From Flavobacterium ardleyense (GTDB taxonomy: Bacteria; Bacteroidota; Bacteroidia; Flavobacteriales; Flavobacteriaceae): 64,000 nucleotides of DNA. Every line of letters begins with the position of its first letter. The first letter of the stretch is position 1. The DNA lies in assembly GCF_033547075.1 (NCBI RefSeq), contig NZ_CP137891.1, forward strand, positions 2,604,001 to 2,668,000. Direction: 5' to 3'. Both the position numbers and the translations under genes were made by a program. This document shows, piece by piece, positions 34,298 to 42,700 of this stretch. The notes under the pieces were generated by a model. That model was not told where the DNA came from. It ran no database searches and saw only the letters and a list, made by a program, of their open reading frames with translations.

Positions 34298-35467
34298 TTA
34301 CTTTCCGTCAATTAAAACACCATTTAAATAGCGTTTTTCACCAATTCTGAAGTTCGCTACTCGATTTTCGACAGGATAATTCCCATAATTATCACGATAC
34401 AACGCAAACTCCCCATCATATTCTACATGACCTCTTACATTCTCAGGAACATTAACATCTGATATATAAGGAATTAAAACAATGGAATCGCCTTGAAGCA
34501 CTTCTTTGTATTGAGCGGCAAAAATACTACAGATTTCATTACCATCATAATTAATTTTGACATTTTTATAGACAATATCATAAAATAACGTTTTATTTTG
34601 AGGAATATTCAGGTATAAGGCAATTCTGTTATCAAGATATGTCTTATTTATAATAGAATCGCAAGAAGCGAGCAAACTAATAAAAACCACTTCACGACTA
34701 ACTTCTCGCTCGTAGTCATCTTGATAATGCCCTGCTTCAAATAATATTGTCGATTTACCAAGGGTTTGAAAGGTATCTCCCACGCAGTTGCGATTATAAC
34801 TATCATCAAACCGACCAACTTGACCCGGAATATACTGTTGCAGTACCTTATTAAGATCTACAATAATCTGCATAGCTCGCTCTCTAGTTGCATTGATATC
34901 GCAACCGTCATTGAAGGAAGGCGCAAGAAACGATATAGTTGCAGGCTTGCCAGTATCTCCAACGCTAAAAATCGTGCGCTGATCGTGCATATTAAAGCAG
35001 TAATCAGGAGAAAAACTAGCAAATAAATCCATTAACAACCGACTTTCGGGCTGACTTAAATCTACAAAATCTCTATTTAGGTCAATACCATTTGCATTCA
35101 CTCTAGTATAAGATTCTGCTCCATCAGGATTTAAAATTGGTATTATGTTAAAAGTAAATACACCCCTAAATTTTTTCGCAATCACGTTATCAGATGTAAC
35201 GAAAGTAATAAAGTCGACGACAGCCTTGGTTGTAGTGCTTTCATTTCCGTGCATCTGCGACCAGATTAGCAACTTTATATTTCCTGATCCTACCTGACAT
35301 TGGTATATAGGTTTGCCTAAAACAGAATAGCCCAAAATGGAAAAAATCTCATTCTTGTGTTTGAATTCTAGCCACGAATTCAGGTGTCTATTAGTAATAT
35401 ATCGACCGGTAATTTCCTCGTTTTTAAAAGTGGTATGTAAAGCTCTATAGAAATCTGAATTTTTCAT
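34298..35467 (-). CDS. M14 family zinc carboxypeptidase
   Basis: A 389-aa peptidase. Zinc ligands are in WSQMHGNESTTTKA (HxxE, near 74-77) and the later NMHDQR. The substrate-binding segment is NPDGAESYTRVNANGIDLNRDF and the general base Glu is in FEAGHYQDDYE. There is no clear signal peptide, so it may act in the cytoplasm. After residue 285 a C-terminal beta-rich region follows. The ATG is only 4 nt from a TATTTTTG element, and the upstream region holds palindromes shared with the XRE gene promoter. Confidence 0.9.
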   Translation of the reverse strand: MKNSDFYRALHTTFKNEEITGRYITNRHLNSWLEFKHKNEIFSILGYSVLGKPIYQCQVGSGNIKLLIWSQMHGNESTTTKAVVDFITFVTSDNVIAKKFRGVFTFNIIPILNPDGAESYTRVNANGIDLNRDFVDLSQPESRLLMDLFASFSPDYCFNMHDQRTIFSVGDTGKPATISFLAPSFNDGCDINATRERAMQIIVDLNKVLQQYIPGQVGRFDDSYNRNCVGDTFQTLGKSTILFEAGHYQDDYEREVSREVVFISLLASCDSIINKTYLDNRIALYLNIPQNKTLFYDIVYKNVKINYDGNEICSIFAAQYKEVLQGDSIVLIPYISDVNVPENVRGHVEYDGEFALYRDNYGNYPVENRVANFRIGEKRYLNGVLIDGK

Positions 35468-35471
35468 TTTA

Positions 35472-35479
35472 CAAAAATA
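35472..35479 (-). promoter_or_regulatory. Putative -7 element of the M14 peptidase gene
   Basis: TATTTTTG on the minus strand lies 4 nt before the ATG, implying a leaderless mRNA. Operator-like palindromes lie 12-60 bp further upstream. Confidence 0.5.
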
Positions 35480-35491
35480 CTACACAATTAA

Positions 35492-35538
35492 TTTACATTT
35501 GTAATTTACAATTCAGTTTACATTTATTACAATTGTAA
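35492..35538. promoter_or_regulatory. Operator-like palindromes upstream of the M14 gene
   Basis: TTTACATTTGTAAT (35492-35505) is identical to a site in the XRE promoter. TTACAATTGTAA (35527-35538) is a perfect 12-bp palindrome of the same half-site (TTACA/TGTAA). The arrangement suggests a shared repressor, most simply the XRE protein encoded next door. Confidence 0.55.
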
Positions 35539-35702
35539 ATTTACAAATAACAAAGTGCCGTTATATTTAGCTTGCCACCATAACATCAATCTTAATTTTA
35601 TATTACAATTATTAATCATATCAAAACCTGATACTTACACTATGCTACTTATAGCTTTAATTTTATTGAAATAGAGTTTATTTATCTATTTACAACAAAT
35701 TA

Positions 35703-35737
35703 TTGCAATTAAAAAACAAATAGTTTACATTTGTAAT
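35703..35737 (+). promoter_or_regulatory. XRE-gene promoter overlapping an operator
   Basis: TTG (35703-35705), a 20-nt spacer and TACATTTG (35726-35733) form a consensus promoter. The -7 element is embedded in TTTACATTTGTAAT (35724-35737), the same 14-mer found upstream of the M14 gene, so a bound repressor would block transcription directly. Confidence 0.6.
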
Positions 35738-35752
35738 TACAATATTTCCCCT

Positions 35753-36181
35753 ATGAATTCAGAAGATATTATTGCAAAATTAGAATCGATATTCTTAGAG
35801 CTAAACATCACTCCTTCTATGTTTGCAGATCAAATTGGAGTGCAGAGATCCAGTATTTCGCACTTGCTTTCTGGTCGAAACAAACCTAGTTTGGATTTGG
35901 TTTTGAAGATTGTAAATGCGTTTCCTCAAATAGATTTATATTGGCTACTTGGCCAAAAAGAGTTGAAAGAAAAGTTGAATCTGAAAATAAAAAATGACCA
36001 ATCCCCTCCCACCGAAAAGGTTGAAAATATTAAAATCGAAGAACCACTAAAGACAAAAAAGGCTGACTCTAAAATTGAAGTAACTAAAACTACCACAAAT
36101 TCTAAATCGTCGGAGGTGGAAAAAATAGTTGTCTTTTATCGCGATGGAACTTTCTTAGAATATGCTCCGCGTGAATCGTAA
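35753..36181 (+). CDS. XRE-family HTH transcriptional regulator
   Basis: A 142-aa protein. Residues 6-62 are a Cro/C1-type helix-turn-helix (ITPSMFADQIGVQRSSISHLLSG, then KPSLDLVLKIVNAFPQIDLYWLL). A Lys-rich linker of about 45 residues follows, then a short C-terminal strand region EKIVVFYRDGTFLEYAPRES. Similar small regulators are common in Flavobacteriia and stand alone. The promoter overlaps a palindrome repeated upstream of the divergent M14 gene, so autoregulation is likely. No phage genes are near. Confidence 0.88.
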   Translation: MNSEDIIAKLESIFLELNITPSMFADQIGVQRSSISHLLSGRNKPSLDLVLKIVNAFPQIDLYWLLGQKELKEKLNLKIKNDQSPPTEKVENIKIEEPLKTKKADSKIEVTKTTTNSKSSEVEKIVVFYRDGTFLEYAPRES

Positions 36182-36209
36182 AAAAGATTATATTTAAAAA
36201 AAAGATTTT

Positions 36210-36872
36210 ATGTTTCAGAAGTTTCTAAGTTATCTCGTTCCGATAAATATTCTAAAAGTCAAATCCGATTTTAGCAAAACGCTCGAAGTAACTTATAATA
36301 ATGGTGAACTTGTTATTGATTCTCTAAACACCAACTATTCATATGGAAGTCTGCAGCGTATTCTCGCAAAGGGCCTGCGATTTATCGGAAAAGAGAAAAT
36401 TCAGAAGATGAATCACATTTTGATCCTTGGTATCGCTGGCGGAAGTGTAATCAAGACCTTGAAGAATGAATTTGAATATCAAAACAAAATAACTGGTGTT
36501 GAAATTGATCCAAATATTATAGACCTTGCAAATAAGTATTTTCAATTAGATGAAATTCAAAACTTAGAAATAATAATTACAGATGCTTTCGAATTTGTAT
36601 TAAGAAGCAGTACTCAATACGACTTAGTAATTATTGACATCTTTCAAGATACTGTTATGCCCTCATTTCTTTTCGAGAAATATTTTATCGAAAAAATAGA
36701 AGACTTAACTGCAACAAATGGCTACATTTTATTTAATACAATGATTCTTAACGACGAACATCAAAAACGCAATGATCAATATGTTTTAAAATACGATGAT
36801 GCATTTAAAGTTGTACGATTGTCAAAAGTGGAAAACCACAATGAAGTTATTATAATAAATAGAACAGATTAA
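36210..36872 (+). CDS. Spermidine synthase-like methyltransferase-fold protein
   Basis: A 220-aa protein with the Rossmann-like fold of polyamine aminopropyltransferases. ILGIAGGSVIKTL (about 70-82) is the nucleotide loop, GVEIDPNIIDLANKYF carries the acidic residue that binds the ribose, and DLVIIDIFQDTVMPSFLFEKYF follows as in SpeE. The N-terminal beta domain is short and the polyamine-site residues are not obvious, so it could instead be an ordinary SAM-dependent methyltransferase. It follows the XRE gene by 28 bp. Its stop overlaps the convergent corA stop by 4 nt. Confidence 0.82.
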   Translation: MFQKFLSYLVPINILKVKSDFSKTLEVTYNNGELVIDSLNTNYSYGSLQRILAKGLRFIGKEKIQKMNHILILGIAGGSVIKTLKNEFEYQNKITGVEIDPNIIDLANKYFQLDEIQNLEIIITDAFEFVLRSSTQYDLVIIDIFQDTVMPSFLFEKYFIEKIEDLTATNGYILFNTMILNDEHQKRNDQYVLKYDDAFKVVRLSKVENHNEVIIINRTD

Positions 36873-37948
36873 AACCAATCTTTCTTTTTGAAGTACGCAA
36901 CCATTGACAATGCGATCAATAACATTACTACCATCACAACATAATATCCATTTTGCGCTCGGAGTTCTGGCATATTATCAAAATTCATCCCGTAAACACC
37001 GACCACAAACGTTAGCGGAATAAATATTACCGAAACAATCGTCAGGGTTTTCATAATCATATTCATCTTCTGATTTTGAGTAGAAAAGAAAATATTGGTT
37101 GCAGATTCAATAGAGTTCATATCGTAATCTATTTGCTCAAGCAACTCTAGCGCCTTTTGATGCAATCTCGAAAAGAAATTATAGTTCTTCTGATTCAAAC
37201 CTTCAAACACTTCATCTTGTGCAAAGTTTTTTAGATTATATAGAGCATCACGCAACGGTAAAATCGATCTTTTTAAAAAATATAAATCATCTCTACTTTT
37301 CTCTATTTCTTTTAAAACTTCAATATTGCTGCTGTCTTTTGCAATAGTCAGAGTTTCATCAAGAGCATTTTCATAATTTTCGAGGGTTATAAAGAAGTTT
37401 TCCATCACCGCATCAAGTAAGAGATAAAGTAGATAATCATTTTTCTTTCTGCGAACCATTCCGGTTTTATTTCGTATTCTATCACGAATTTCGGTAAAAA
37501 AATCGCTTTTCTTTTCTTGGAAAGAAACCAGAAGATTATCCTTCATAAGAAAACTTATTTGTTCAACCTGAATTACATTTGAAGTTTGTTCTAATATTGA
37601 TTTAATATTGAAAAATAAATTATCGTCAAGATCTTCGATACGCGGTCTACTATTAATATTGAGAATATCTTGCACTACATAATCATCCACCACCACAATA
37701 TCTGCAATTTGTTTAATTAATCCGGCATCTGACAGTCCGTGGATGTTGAGCCAAACAACTTCATCTTTTGTAGAGGCTTTTTCAATTTCTTGCTTAGCTT
37801 TCTCTATAGAGATATCAGGAAATTCTTGAAATTTCAAGTCACTATACACAAATAGCTGCATTCTCACTGGCTCATCCTTATATTTTCCAGTGTAGATTCC
37901 TCGATTTCTACGATTCAAATTTACTTTCTTATGCTTTACCCTCTTCAC
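36869..37948 (-). CDS. corA: Magnesium/cobalt transporter CorA
   Basis: A 359-aa CorA-type divalent cation channel. The long N-terminal cytoplasmic domain (VVWLNIHGLSDAGLI, ISFLMKDNLLVSFQE, then a long helix) precedes two C-terminal membrane segments (TIVSVIFIPLTFVVGVYGMNF and YYVVMVVMLLIALSMVAYF). The selectivity motif GMN is intact in YGMNFDNMPEL. The chain ends KKDWF as in many bacterial CorA. The start is GTG at 37946-37948; an overlapping ATG is out of frame. It is convergent with the previous gene, sharing 4 nt. Confidence 0.95.
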   Translation of the reverse strand: MKRVKHKKVNLNRRNRGIYTGKYKDEPVRMQLFVYSDLKFQEFPDISIEKAKQEIEKASTKDEVVWLNIHGLSDAGLIKQIADIVVVDDYVVQDILNINSRPRIEDLDDNLFFNIKSILEQTSNVIQVEQISFLMKDNLLVSFQEKKSDFFTEIRDRIRNKTGMVRRKKNDYLLYLLLDAVMENFFITLENYENALDETLTIAKDSSNIEVLKEIEKSRDDLYFLKRSILPLRDALYNLKNFAQDEVFEGLNQKNYNFFSRLHQKALELLEQIDYDMNSIESATNIFFSTQNQKMNMIMKTLTIVSVIFIPLTFVVGVYGMNFDNMPELRAQNGYYVVMVVMLLIALSMVAYFKKKDWF

Positions 37949-38018
37949 ATCTATATTTTTGGAATAAAGATAGGAGAATTTGATTATCCCTTATACTTTT
38001 ACAAAAAACAATATCACT

Positions 38019-39254
38019 ATGCTTTTAATCAAGAATATTAAAGAACTGCTACAAATACGAGACAAGAATGTAAAAATACTTTCGGGCGCTGAAATGAAAG
38101 AACTCCCTTCTATCAGCAATGCGTATTTGCTTATTGAAGACGACCTCATTAAAGATTTTGGACCTATGGATAGAATTCCAACGGTAGCTAATGCAACTAT
38201 AATTGATGCCGACGGTAAAACCATACTCCCAACCTGGTGTGATAGCCACACACACCTTGTATATGCCGGAAATCGTGAGCAAGAATTTGTTGATAGGATA
38301 AATGGCCTGTCCTATGAAGAAATAGCCAATCGCGGCGGAGGAATTTTAAACTCGGCAAAAAAACTAAATGCTACATCAGAAGATCAGTTGTACAATGAGT
38401 CAAAAATACGATTAGAAGAAGTTATGCGACTTGGCACTGGAGCAATTGAAATTAAGTCAGGTTATGGTCTAACTGTAGAAGGAGAATTGAAAATGCTTCG
38501 TGTAATCAAGCGACTATCAGAAAACTACCCTGTTGCTATTAGAGCCACATTTCTTGGCGCGCACGCTTTTCCGGCGGAGTATAAAGAAGATCACAAAGGA
38601 TATATTGATATGCTTTGCAATGAATTAATGCCCAAAATTGCAGAGGAGAAATTAGCGCAGTATGTAGATGTCTTTTGTGAAACCGGTTATTTTTCGGTGG
38701 AAGAAACAGAACGAATTATGAAAAGTGGAAAAGAGTTTGGCTTAGTACCAAAAATTCACGTAAATCAATTTACAATTATTGGCGGAATTGAAGCTGCGGT
38801 TAAGGCTGAAGCACTATCTGTAGACCATTTGGAAGTTTTAAATGACTCAGATATTGAAGTGTTGCGAAATTCGAAAACAATCGCGGTTGCACTGCCATCT
38901 TGCTCGTATTTTATTAGTATCCCTTATACTCCTGCTCGCGCGATTATCGATGCTGGATTACCCTTAGCAATTGCAACCGACTATAATCCCGGAACAACTC
39001 CTTCGGGAAATATGAATTTTGTGGTAGCAACCTCCTGCATCAAAATGAAAATGACGCCCGAAGAGGCAATAAATGCTGCAACCTTAAATGGCGCCTATGC
39101 AATGGGACTAGAAAATACCCACGGTAGCATTACAATTGGTAAAAAAGCAAGCTTTATAATGACAGAGAAAATTGCATCTTTTTATGAGCTGCCGTATTCT
39201 TTCGGAACAAATTTAATTGACCAGGTTTATATAGATGGGAAAGTAGTAAGCTAA
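38019..39254 (+). CDS. hutI: Imidazolonepropionase
   Basis: A 411-aa amidohydrolase-fold enzyme that opens the imidazolone ring in histidine breakdown, giving formiminoglutamate. Metal ligands lie in DSHTHLVYAGNRE (HxH), in KIHVNQFTIIGG and in the catalytic ATDYNPGTTPSGNM. GAIEIKSGYGLT and LGAHAFP are also family marks. The start was set at ATG 38019 (MLLIKNIKELLQIRD), matching homologues; an in-frame upstream extension of 13 residues is unlikely. hutG follows after one intervening minus-strand gene; hutH and hutU are not in the window. Confidence 0.95.
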   Translation: MLLIKNIKELLQIRDKNVKILSGAEMKELPSISNAYLLIEDDLIKDFGPMDRIPTVANATIIDADGKTILPTWCDSHTHLVYAGNREQEFVDRINGLSYEEIANRGGGILNSAKKLNATSEDQLYNESKIRLEEVMRLGTGAIEIKSGYGLTVEGELKMLRVIKRLSENYPVAIRATFLGAHAFPAEYKEDHKGYIDMLCNELMPKIAEEKLAQYVDVFCETGYFSVEETERIMKSGKEFGLVPKIHVNQFTIIGGIEAAVKAEALSVDHLEVLNDSDIEVLRNSKTIAVALPSCSYFISIPYTPARAIIDAGLPLAIATDYNPGTTPSGNMNFVVATSCIKMKMTPEEAINAATLNGAYAMGLENTHGSITIGKKASFIMTEKIASFYELPYSFGTNLIDQVYIDGKVVS

Positions 39255-39280
39255 ATTTTAGTTTTAATTTAGTACTAAAT

Positions 39281-39312
39281 AAAAAAGGTTCGCAATATGC
39301 GAACCTTTTTTA
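39281..39312. terminator. Bidirectional terminator between hutI and the coiled-coil gene
   Basis: AAAAAAGGTTCGCA-ATA-TGCGAACCTTTTTT is a perfect 14-bp stem with A and T runs on both sides. It serves two convergent genes. Confidence 0.9.
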
Positions 39313-39335
39313 TTTTATAACTGAAAATGAAATTC

Positions 39336-40211
39336 TTATCTTAAGTCAAAACTAGTTTTGCTCACAAGAGTTCCTTTGTCAAAGATATTCACAAAGTATG
39401 TCCCTTTTTCAAAATCTGAACCAGCAATTAGTTCACATACATCTACTGATTTATTTTCGTATGGTACCGTAGTTACAAAACTGTAAGTAAGACTCATATC
39501 ACCAAAAGTTTCAGTTTTCTTCTCACCTAATACATTATTTTTCGAATCGATAATTTGAACATAATAATTTCTACTTCCACTTTTTGCAAGAGTATTTGCC
39601 GCTAACGAAAAGCAAACTTTAAGTTTGTCAGCTCTTCTAGCTTTATCTGTTACAATCTGTTTTCCAGAATTTCTTTCTTTTATAGCTTGTGTTCTTAGGT
39701 TCATTACTGAAACTGCCGAACCTTTCTCAACCGCTTTTGCAAGGTTTTCATTTTGTATAACAAGAGTGTCATTAAAAGTTTGTGCTCTACCCAAAGCCAC
39801 AATTGTACTATCGCGTTCTGTTGTAAGTTGTGCGTTTGCTTGTTTAAGCATTGCTACCTCTTTCATAAGCCCTGCCATCTTTTTTTCTAGTGCTCTGTAT
39901 TGATCTCTATATTTGGCAAGAGATTTTACATCGCCTTTAGACTTGTCAAGTTCAGCAATCAGTTTTATAACTTTATCACGCTCTGCAATCAATTCATCAG
40001 ACATTGAGGTGTTTTCTGCAATTGCTTTGTCATAGTTTGCTTTTAACGCAGTTAAGTCATTCATAACCGCCGACTTTTCGCTCACAAGAACAGATTGTGT
40101 GCTTTTTGCATCACTGCTCATTTTGTACATATATCCTAAACTACCAATTAATAGTATTGCCAGAATGACAATGATAGCTTTCAGATTAGAATTGTTTGTT
40201 TGGTTTTCCAT
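39336..40211 (-). CDS. Membrane-anchored coiled-coil protein
   Basis: A 291-aa protein with an N-terminal membrane anchor (about residues 11-28, AIIVILAILLIGSLGYMY). A long coiled coil covers roughly 35-165 (LTALKANYDKAIAEN, LIAERDKVIKLIAELDKSK and similar heptads), followed by a beta-rich C-terminal domain (ADKLKVCFSLAANTLAKSGSRNYYVQIID, then GTYFVNIFDKGTLVSKTSFDL). I do not recognise a named family. The layout suits a periplasmic structural or tethering protein. The start was set at ATG 40209-40211 (MENQTNNSNLK), eight residues inside the longest frame. It lies between hutI and hutG but is on the opposite strand. Confidence 0.82.
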   Translation of the reverse strand: MENQTNNSNLKAIIVILAILLIGSLGYMYKMSSDAKSTQSVLVSEKSAVMNDLTALKANYDKAIAENTSMSDELIAERDKVIKLIAELDKSKGDVKSLAKYRDQYRALEKKMAGLMKEVAMLKQANAQLTTERDSTIVALGRAQTFNDTLVIQNENLAKAVEKGSAVSVMNLRTQAIKERNSGKQIVTDKARRADKLKVCFSLAANTLAKSGSRNYYVQIIDSKNNVLGEKKTETFGDMSLTYSFVTTVPYENKSVDVCELIAGSDFEKGTYFVNIFDKGTLVSKTSFDLR

Positions 40212-40305
40212 AATTTTTTTATAAGATTTAAACAAAAATAATAAATATAAAATGATAACGTCCTTTATATAATTATATTATTTTTGATGAAAAGTATTTA
40301 ATCTG

Positions 40306-41340
40306 ATGGAACATTTAAAAATATTTACAAATAAAGATTTAGCGCAACTCACAAATTATCGAAGTGGCGAACTTAAATTTGGAGAAAAAGTACAGATTGT
40401 GCCAGCAGGCATGTCGGTGACCGAGTTTTTGTCCAGTAATGAAGCTGAATTTGTTCTATTTGGAATTCCTGAAGATATAGGAGTTCGGGCAAATGGAGGT
40501 CGAAAAGGAGCCGCATCAGCTTGGAAAGATACCGTGAAAAGTGTACTTAATATTCAACATAATAAGTTTTGTAAAGGTTCCAATCTAATTATATTAGGTT
40601 TTTTAGATTTCCAAAAGGAAGTTGCCATTGCCGAAGAACTAGAAATTAGTAATCTTGAGCACCGAAATCAGCTGCATAATATAGTTTCATCAATTGATAA
40701 GGAAGTATGTCATTTGGTTTCTCTAATTGTAAAATTGGGCAAAATTCCAATTATCATTGGTGGAGGTCACAATAATGCCTATGGAAATATAAAAGGTTCT
40801 GCTCTCGCAAAAGGTCAAAAAATCAACGCTATAAATTTTGATGCTCACAGTGATTTTAGAGCTCTCGAAGGAAGACATAGTGGTAATGGTTTTTCTTATG
40901 CCTTTGACGAGGGTTTCCTAAAAAAATACTTCGCGTTTGGACTGCATGAAAACTATAATTCGAAAGCTGTGCTTGAAGTTTTTCGTAAAAACGAAGATTA
41001 TTTACAGTTTAATACCTACGAAGAGATTAAAATAAGACAGTCTAAAAAATTTTCGCAAGAACTTGATGATGCATTAGCGTTTATTGCTGATGATTATTTT
41101 GGAATCGAACTTGATTTAGATTCCCTGCCTAACATCGCCTCTAGTGCGATGACTTCGACAGGTTTTTCTGTTGAAGATGCTCGAAGATTTGTCGATTTTT
41201 ATGGTAGAAATGAAAATTCAATCTACTTGCATATTGCAGAAGGAGCTCCCAATTTGGCAGAAGAAAAAACTCAACATCTAGTGGGAAAATTAATTGCGTA
41301 TTTAATTACTGATTTTATGAAAAGCAAATCTGATTTGTAA
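40306..41340 (+). CDS. hutG: Formimidoylglutamase, arginase family
   Basis: A 344-aa ureohydrolase-fold enzyme. Manganese ligands: IIGGGHNNAYG, FDAHSDFRALEGRHSGNGFSYA (DxHxD) and GIELDLDSLPNIAS (DxD). The last step of the hut pathway, formiminoglutamate to glutamate plus formamide, is the likely reaction because hutI lies about 1 kb upstream on the same strand and the arginase-specific substrate motifs are not seen. Bacteroidota versions are longer than the E. coli-type HutG. A promoter is not obvious. The DEAD-box gene follows after 100 bp. Confidence 0.88.
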   Translation: MEHLKIFTNKDLAQLTNYRSGELKFGEKVQIVPAGMSVTEFLSSNEAEFVLFGIPEDIGVRANGGRKGAASAWKDTVKSVLNIQHNKFCKGSNLIILGFLDFQKEVAIAEELEISNLEHRNQLHNIVSSIDKEVCHLVSLIVKLGKIPIIIGGGHNNAYGNIKGSALAKGQKINAINFDAHSDFRALEGRHSGNGFSYAFDEGFLKKYFAFGLHENYNSKAVLEVFRKNEDYLQFNTYEEIKIRQSKKFSQELDDALAFIADDYFGIELDLDSLPNIASSAMTSTGFSVEDARRFVDFYGRNENSIYLHIAEGAPNLAEEKTQHLVGKLIAYLITDFMKSKSDL

Positions 41341-41388
41341 ATTTAGAATACAAGATAAATAGTCGAAAAGCAAGTTAACAAATAAGTG

Positions 41389-41396
41389 TATATTTG
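41389..41396 (+). promoter_or_regulatory. Putative -7 element of the DEAD-box gene
   Basis: TATATTTG fits TAnnTTTG and lies 44 nt upstream of the ATG. A leader of about 38 nt would allow cold-type regulation, but no specific element is seen. Confidence 0.5.
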
Positions 41397-41440
41397 CAGC
41401 GCCTTTATGTTGAATGCAAAGGTTTAATCAATTATTTTAG

Positions 41441-42685
41441 ATGTTATTCGAAGAAATATCGCTCTCAAAGAGCATACAAAGAGCAGTTTATGAAGAGGGT
41501 TATATTACTCTTACTCCAATACAAGAACAATCAATACCAGTTATTTTAGAAGGTAAAGATATAATAGGATGCGCTCAAACAGGTACAGGAAAAACAGGAG
41601 CTTTTGCAATTCCCGTAATCCATCAATTGCACCGAAAAGTGGGATCGTCAAAAAAGCATAAAGTAATTAGAGCACTTGTAGTTGCTCCTACTCGCGAACT
41701 TGCTGTACAAATTGGGGAAAGTTTTGATAAATACGGAAAATATACAAATTTAGTTCAGCTGACAATTTTTGGTGGAGTTTCTCAAATTCCCCAAGTAAGT
41801 CAGCTAGACCGAGGTATCGATATTCTAGTTGCTACGCCAGGACGATTATTAGATCTTCATAAACAAGGATTTATAGATTTAACTCAAATTGATACTTTAA
41901 TCCTTGACGAAGCAGATCAAATGCTAGATATGGGATTTATAAACGATATCAAGAAAATTGTGAAGTTAGTTCCAAATGACCGACAAACTTTATTATTTTC
42001 GGCTACAATGCCTATGTCTATCAGAGAACTGGCAGAGATGTTTTTAAAAAATCCTGTAAAGGTAGAAGTTGCTCCCGTTTCTTCGACTGCCGAAAATGTA
42101 GAGCAGCGATTATATTTTGTTGATAAGGCTGATAAGAGACAATTGCTTCACCACCTTATAACGCAAGAAAATATTACCGATGTTTTGGTTTTTTCTCGTA
42201 CTAAGCACGGCGCTGATAATATTGTCAAAGCTTTAAGAAAACAGGGGGTTGCCGCCGATGCAATTCACGGTGATAAATCTCAAAATGCAAGACAAAGAGT
42301 TCTTGAAAGTTTTAAAAGTAAAGAAGTAGGTGTTCTTGTTGCAACTGATATTGCTGCACGCGGAATTGATATTGATCAATTAGACTACGTAATAAATTTT
42401 GATCTCCCAAATATACCTGAAACGTACGTGCACCGAATTGGTCGTACAGGTCGCGCTGGAAATAATGGTGTTGCCATTTCTTTTTGCGGTAAAGACGAAT
42501 TACCTTATTGGAAAGATATTAAAAAACTAATAAAAGTAGACGTTACAGAAATAAAGGACCATCCTTATCCTTGGAATGGAAATGCCGAATCGGATAAACC
42601 TCAATCAAATTCTAATAGAAGTGGTGGAGCGCATAAATCTAGAAAATCTGATGCATCTAAAAAAAATAAAAAACGTTGGTACTAA
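41441..42685 (+). CDS. DEAD-box ATP-dependent RNA helicase (RhlE-like)
   Basis: A 414-aa RNA helicase with all DEAD-box motifs: Q motif TPIQEQSIP, AQTGTGKT (Walker A), PTRELA, TPGR, LDEADQML, SATMP, and in the second domain VFSRTKHG, ATDIAARGIDI and HRIGRTGRAG. The C-terminal 35 residues are a Ser/Asn/Lys-rich basic tail (SNRSGGAHKSRKSDASKKNKKRW) as in RhlE-type proteins, probably for RNA contact. It acts in ribosome assembly or RNA turnover. The stop codon lies inside a terminator stem. Confidence 0.94.
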   Translation: MLFEEISLSKSIQRAVYEEGYITLTPIQEQSIPVILEGKDIIGCAQTGTGKTGAFAIPVIHQLHRKVGSSKKHKVIRALVVAPTRELAVQIGESFDKYGKYTNLVQLTIFGGVSQIPQVSQLDRGIDILVATPGRLLDLHKQGFIDLTQIDTLILDEADQMLDMGFINDIKKIVKLVPNDRQTLLFSATMPMSIRELAEMFLKNPVKVEVAPVSSTAENVEQRLYFVDKADKRQLLHHLITQENITDVLVFSRTKHGADNIVKALRKQGVAADAIHGDKSQNARQRVLESFKSKEVGVLVATDIAARGIDIDQLDYVINFDLPNIPETYVHRIGRTGRAGNNGVAISFCGKDELPYWKDIKKLIKVDVTEIKDHPYPWNGNAESDKPQSNSNRSGGAHKSRKSDASKKNKKRWY

Positions 42686-42700
42686 CCAACGTTTTTTTTT
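42671..42700. terminator. Terminator overlapping the DEAD-box stop codon
   Basis: AAACGTTGGT-ACTA-ACCAACGTTT has a 10-bp perfect stem and a run of T. The TAA stop (42683-42685) lies in the loop and 3' arm. It can also serve the convergent kinase gene, which ends at 42699. Confidence 0.85.
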
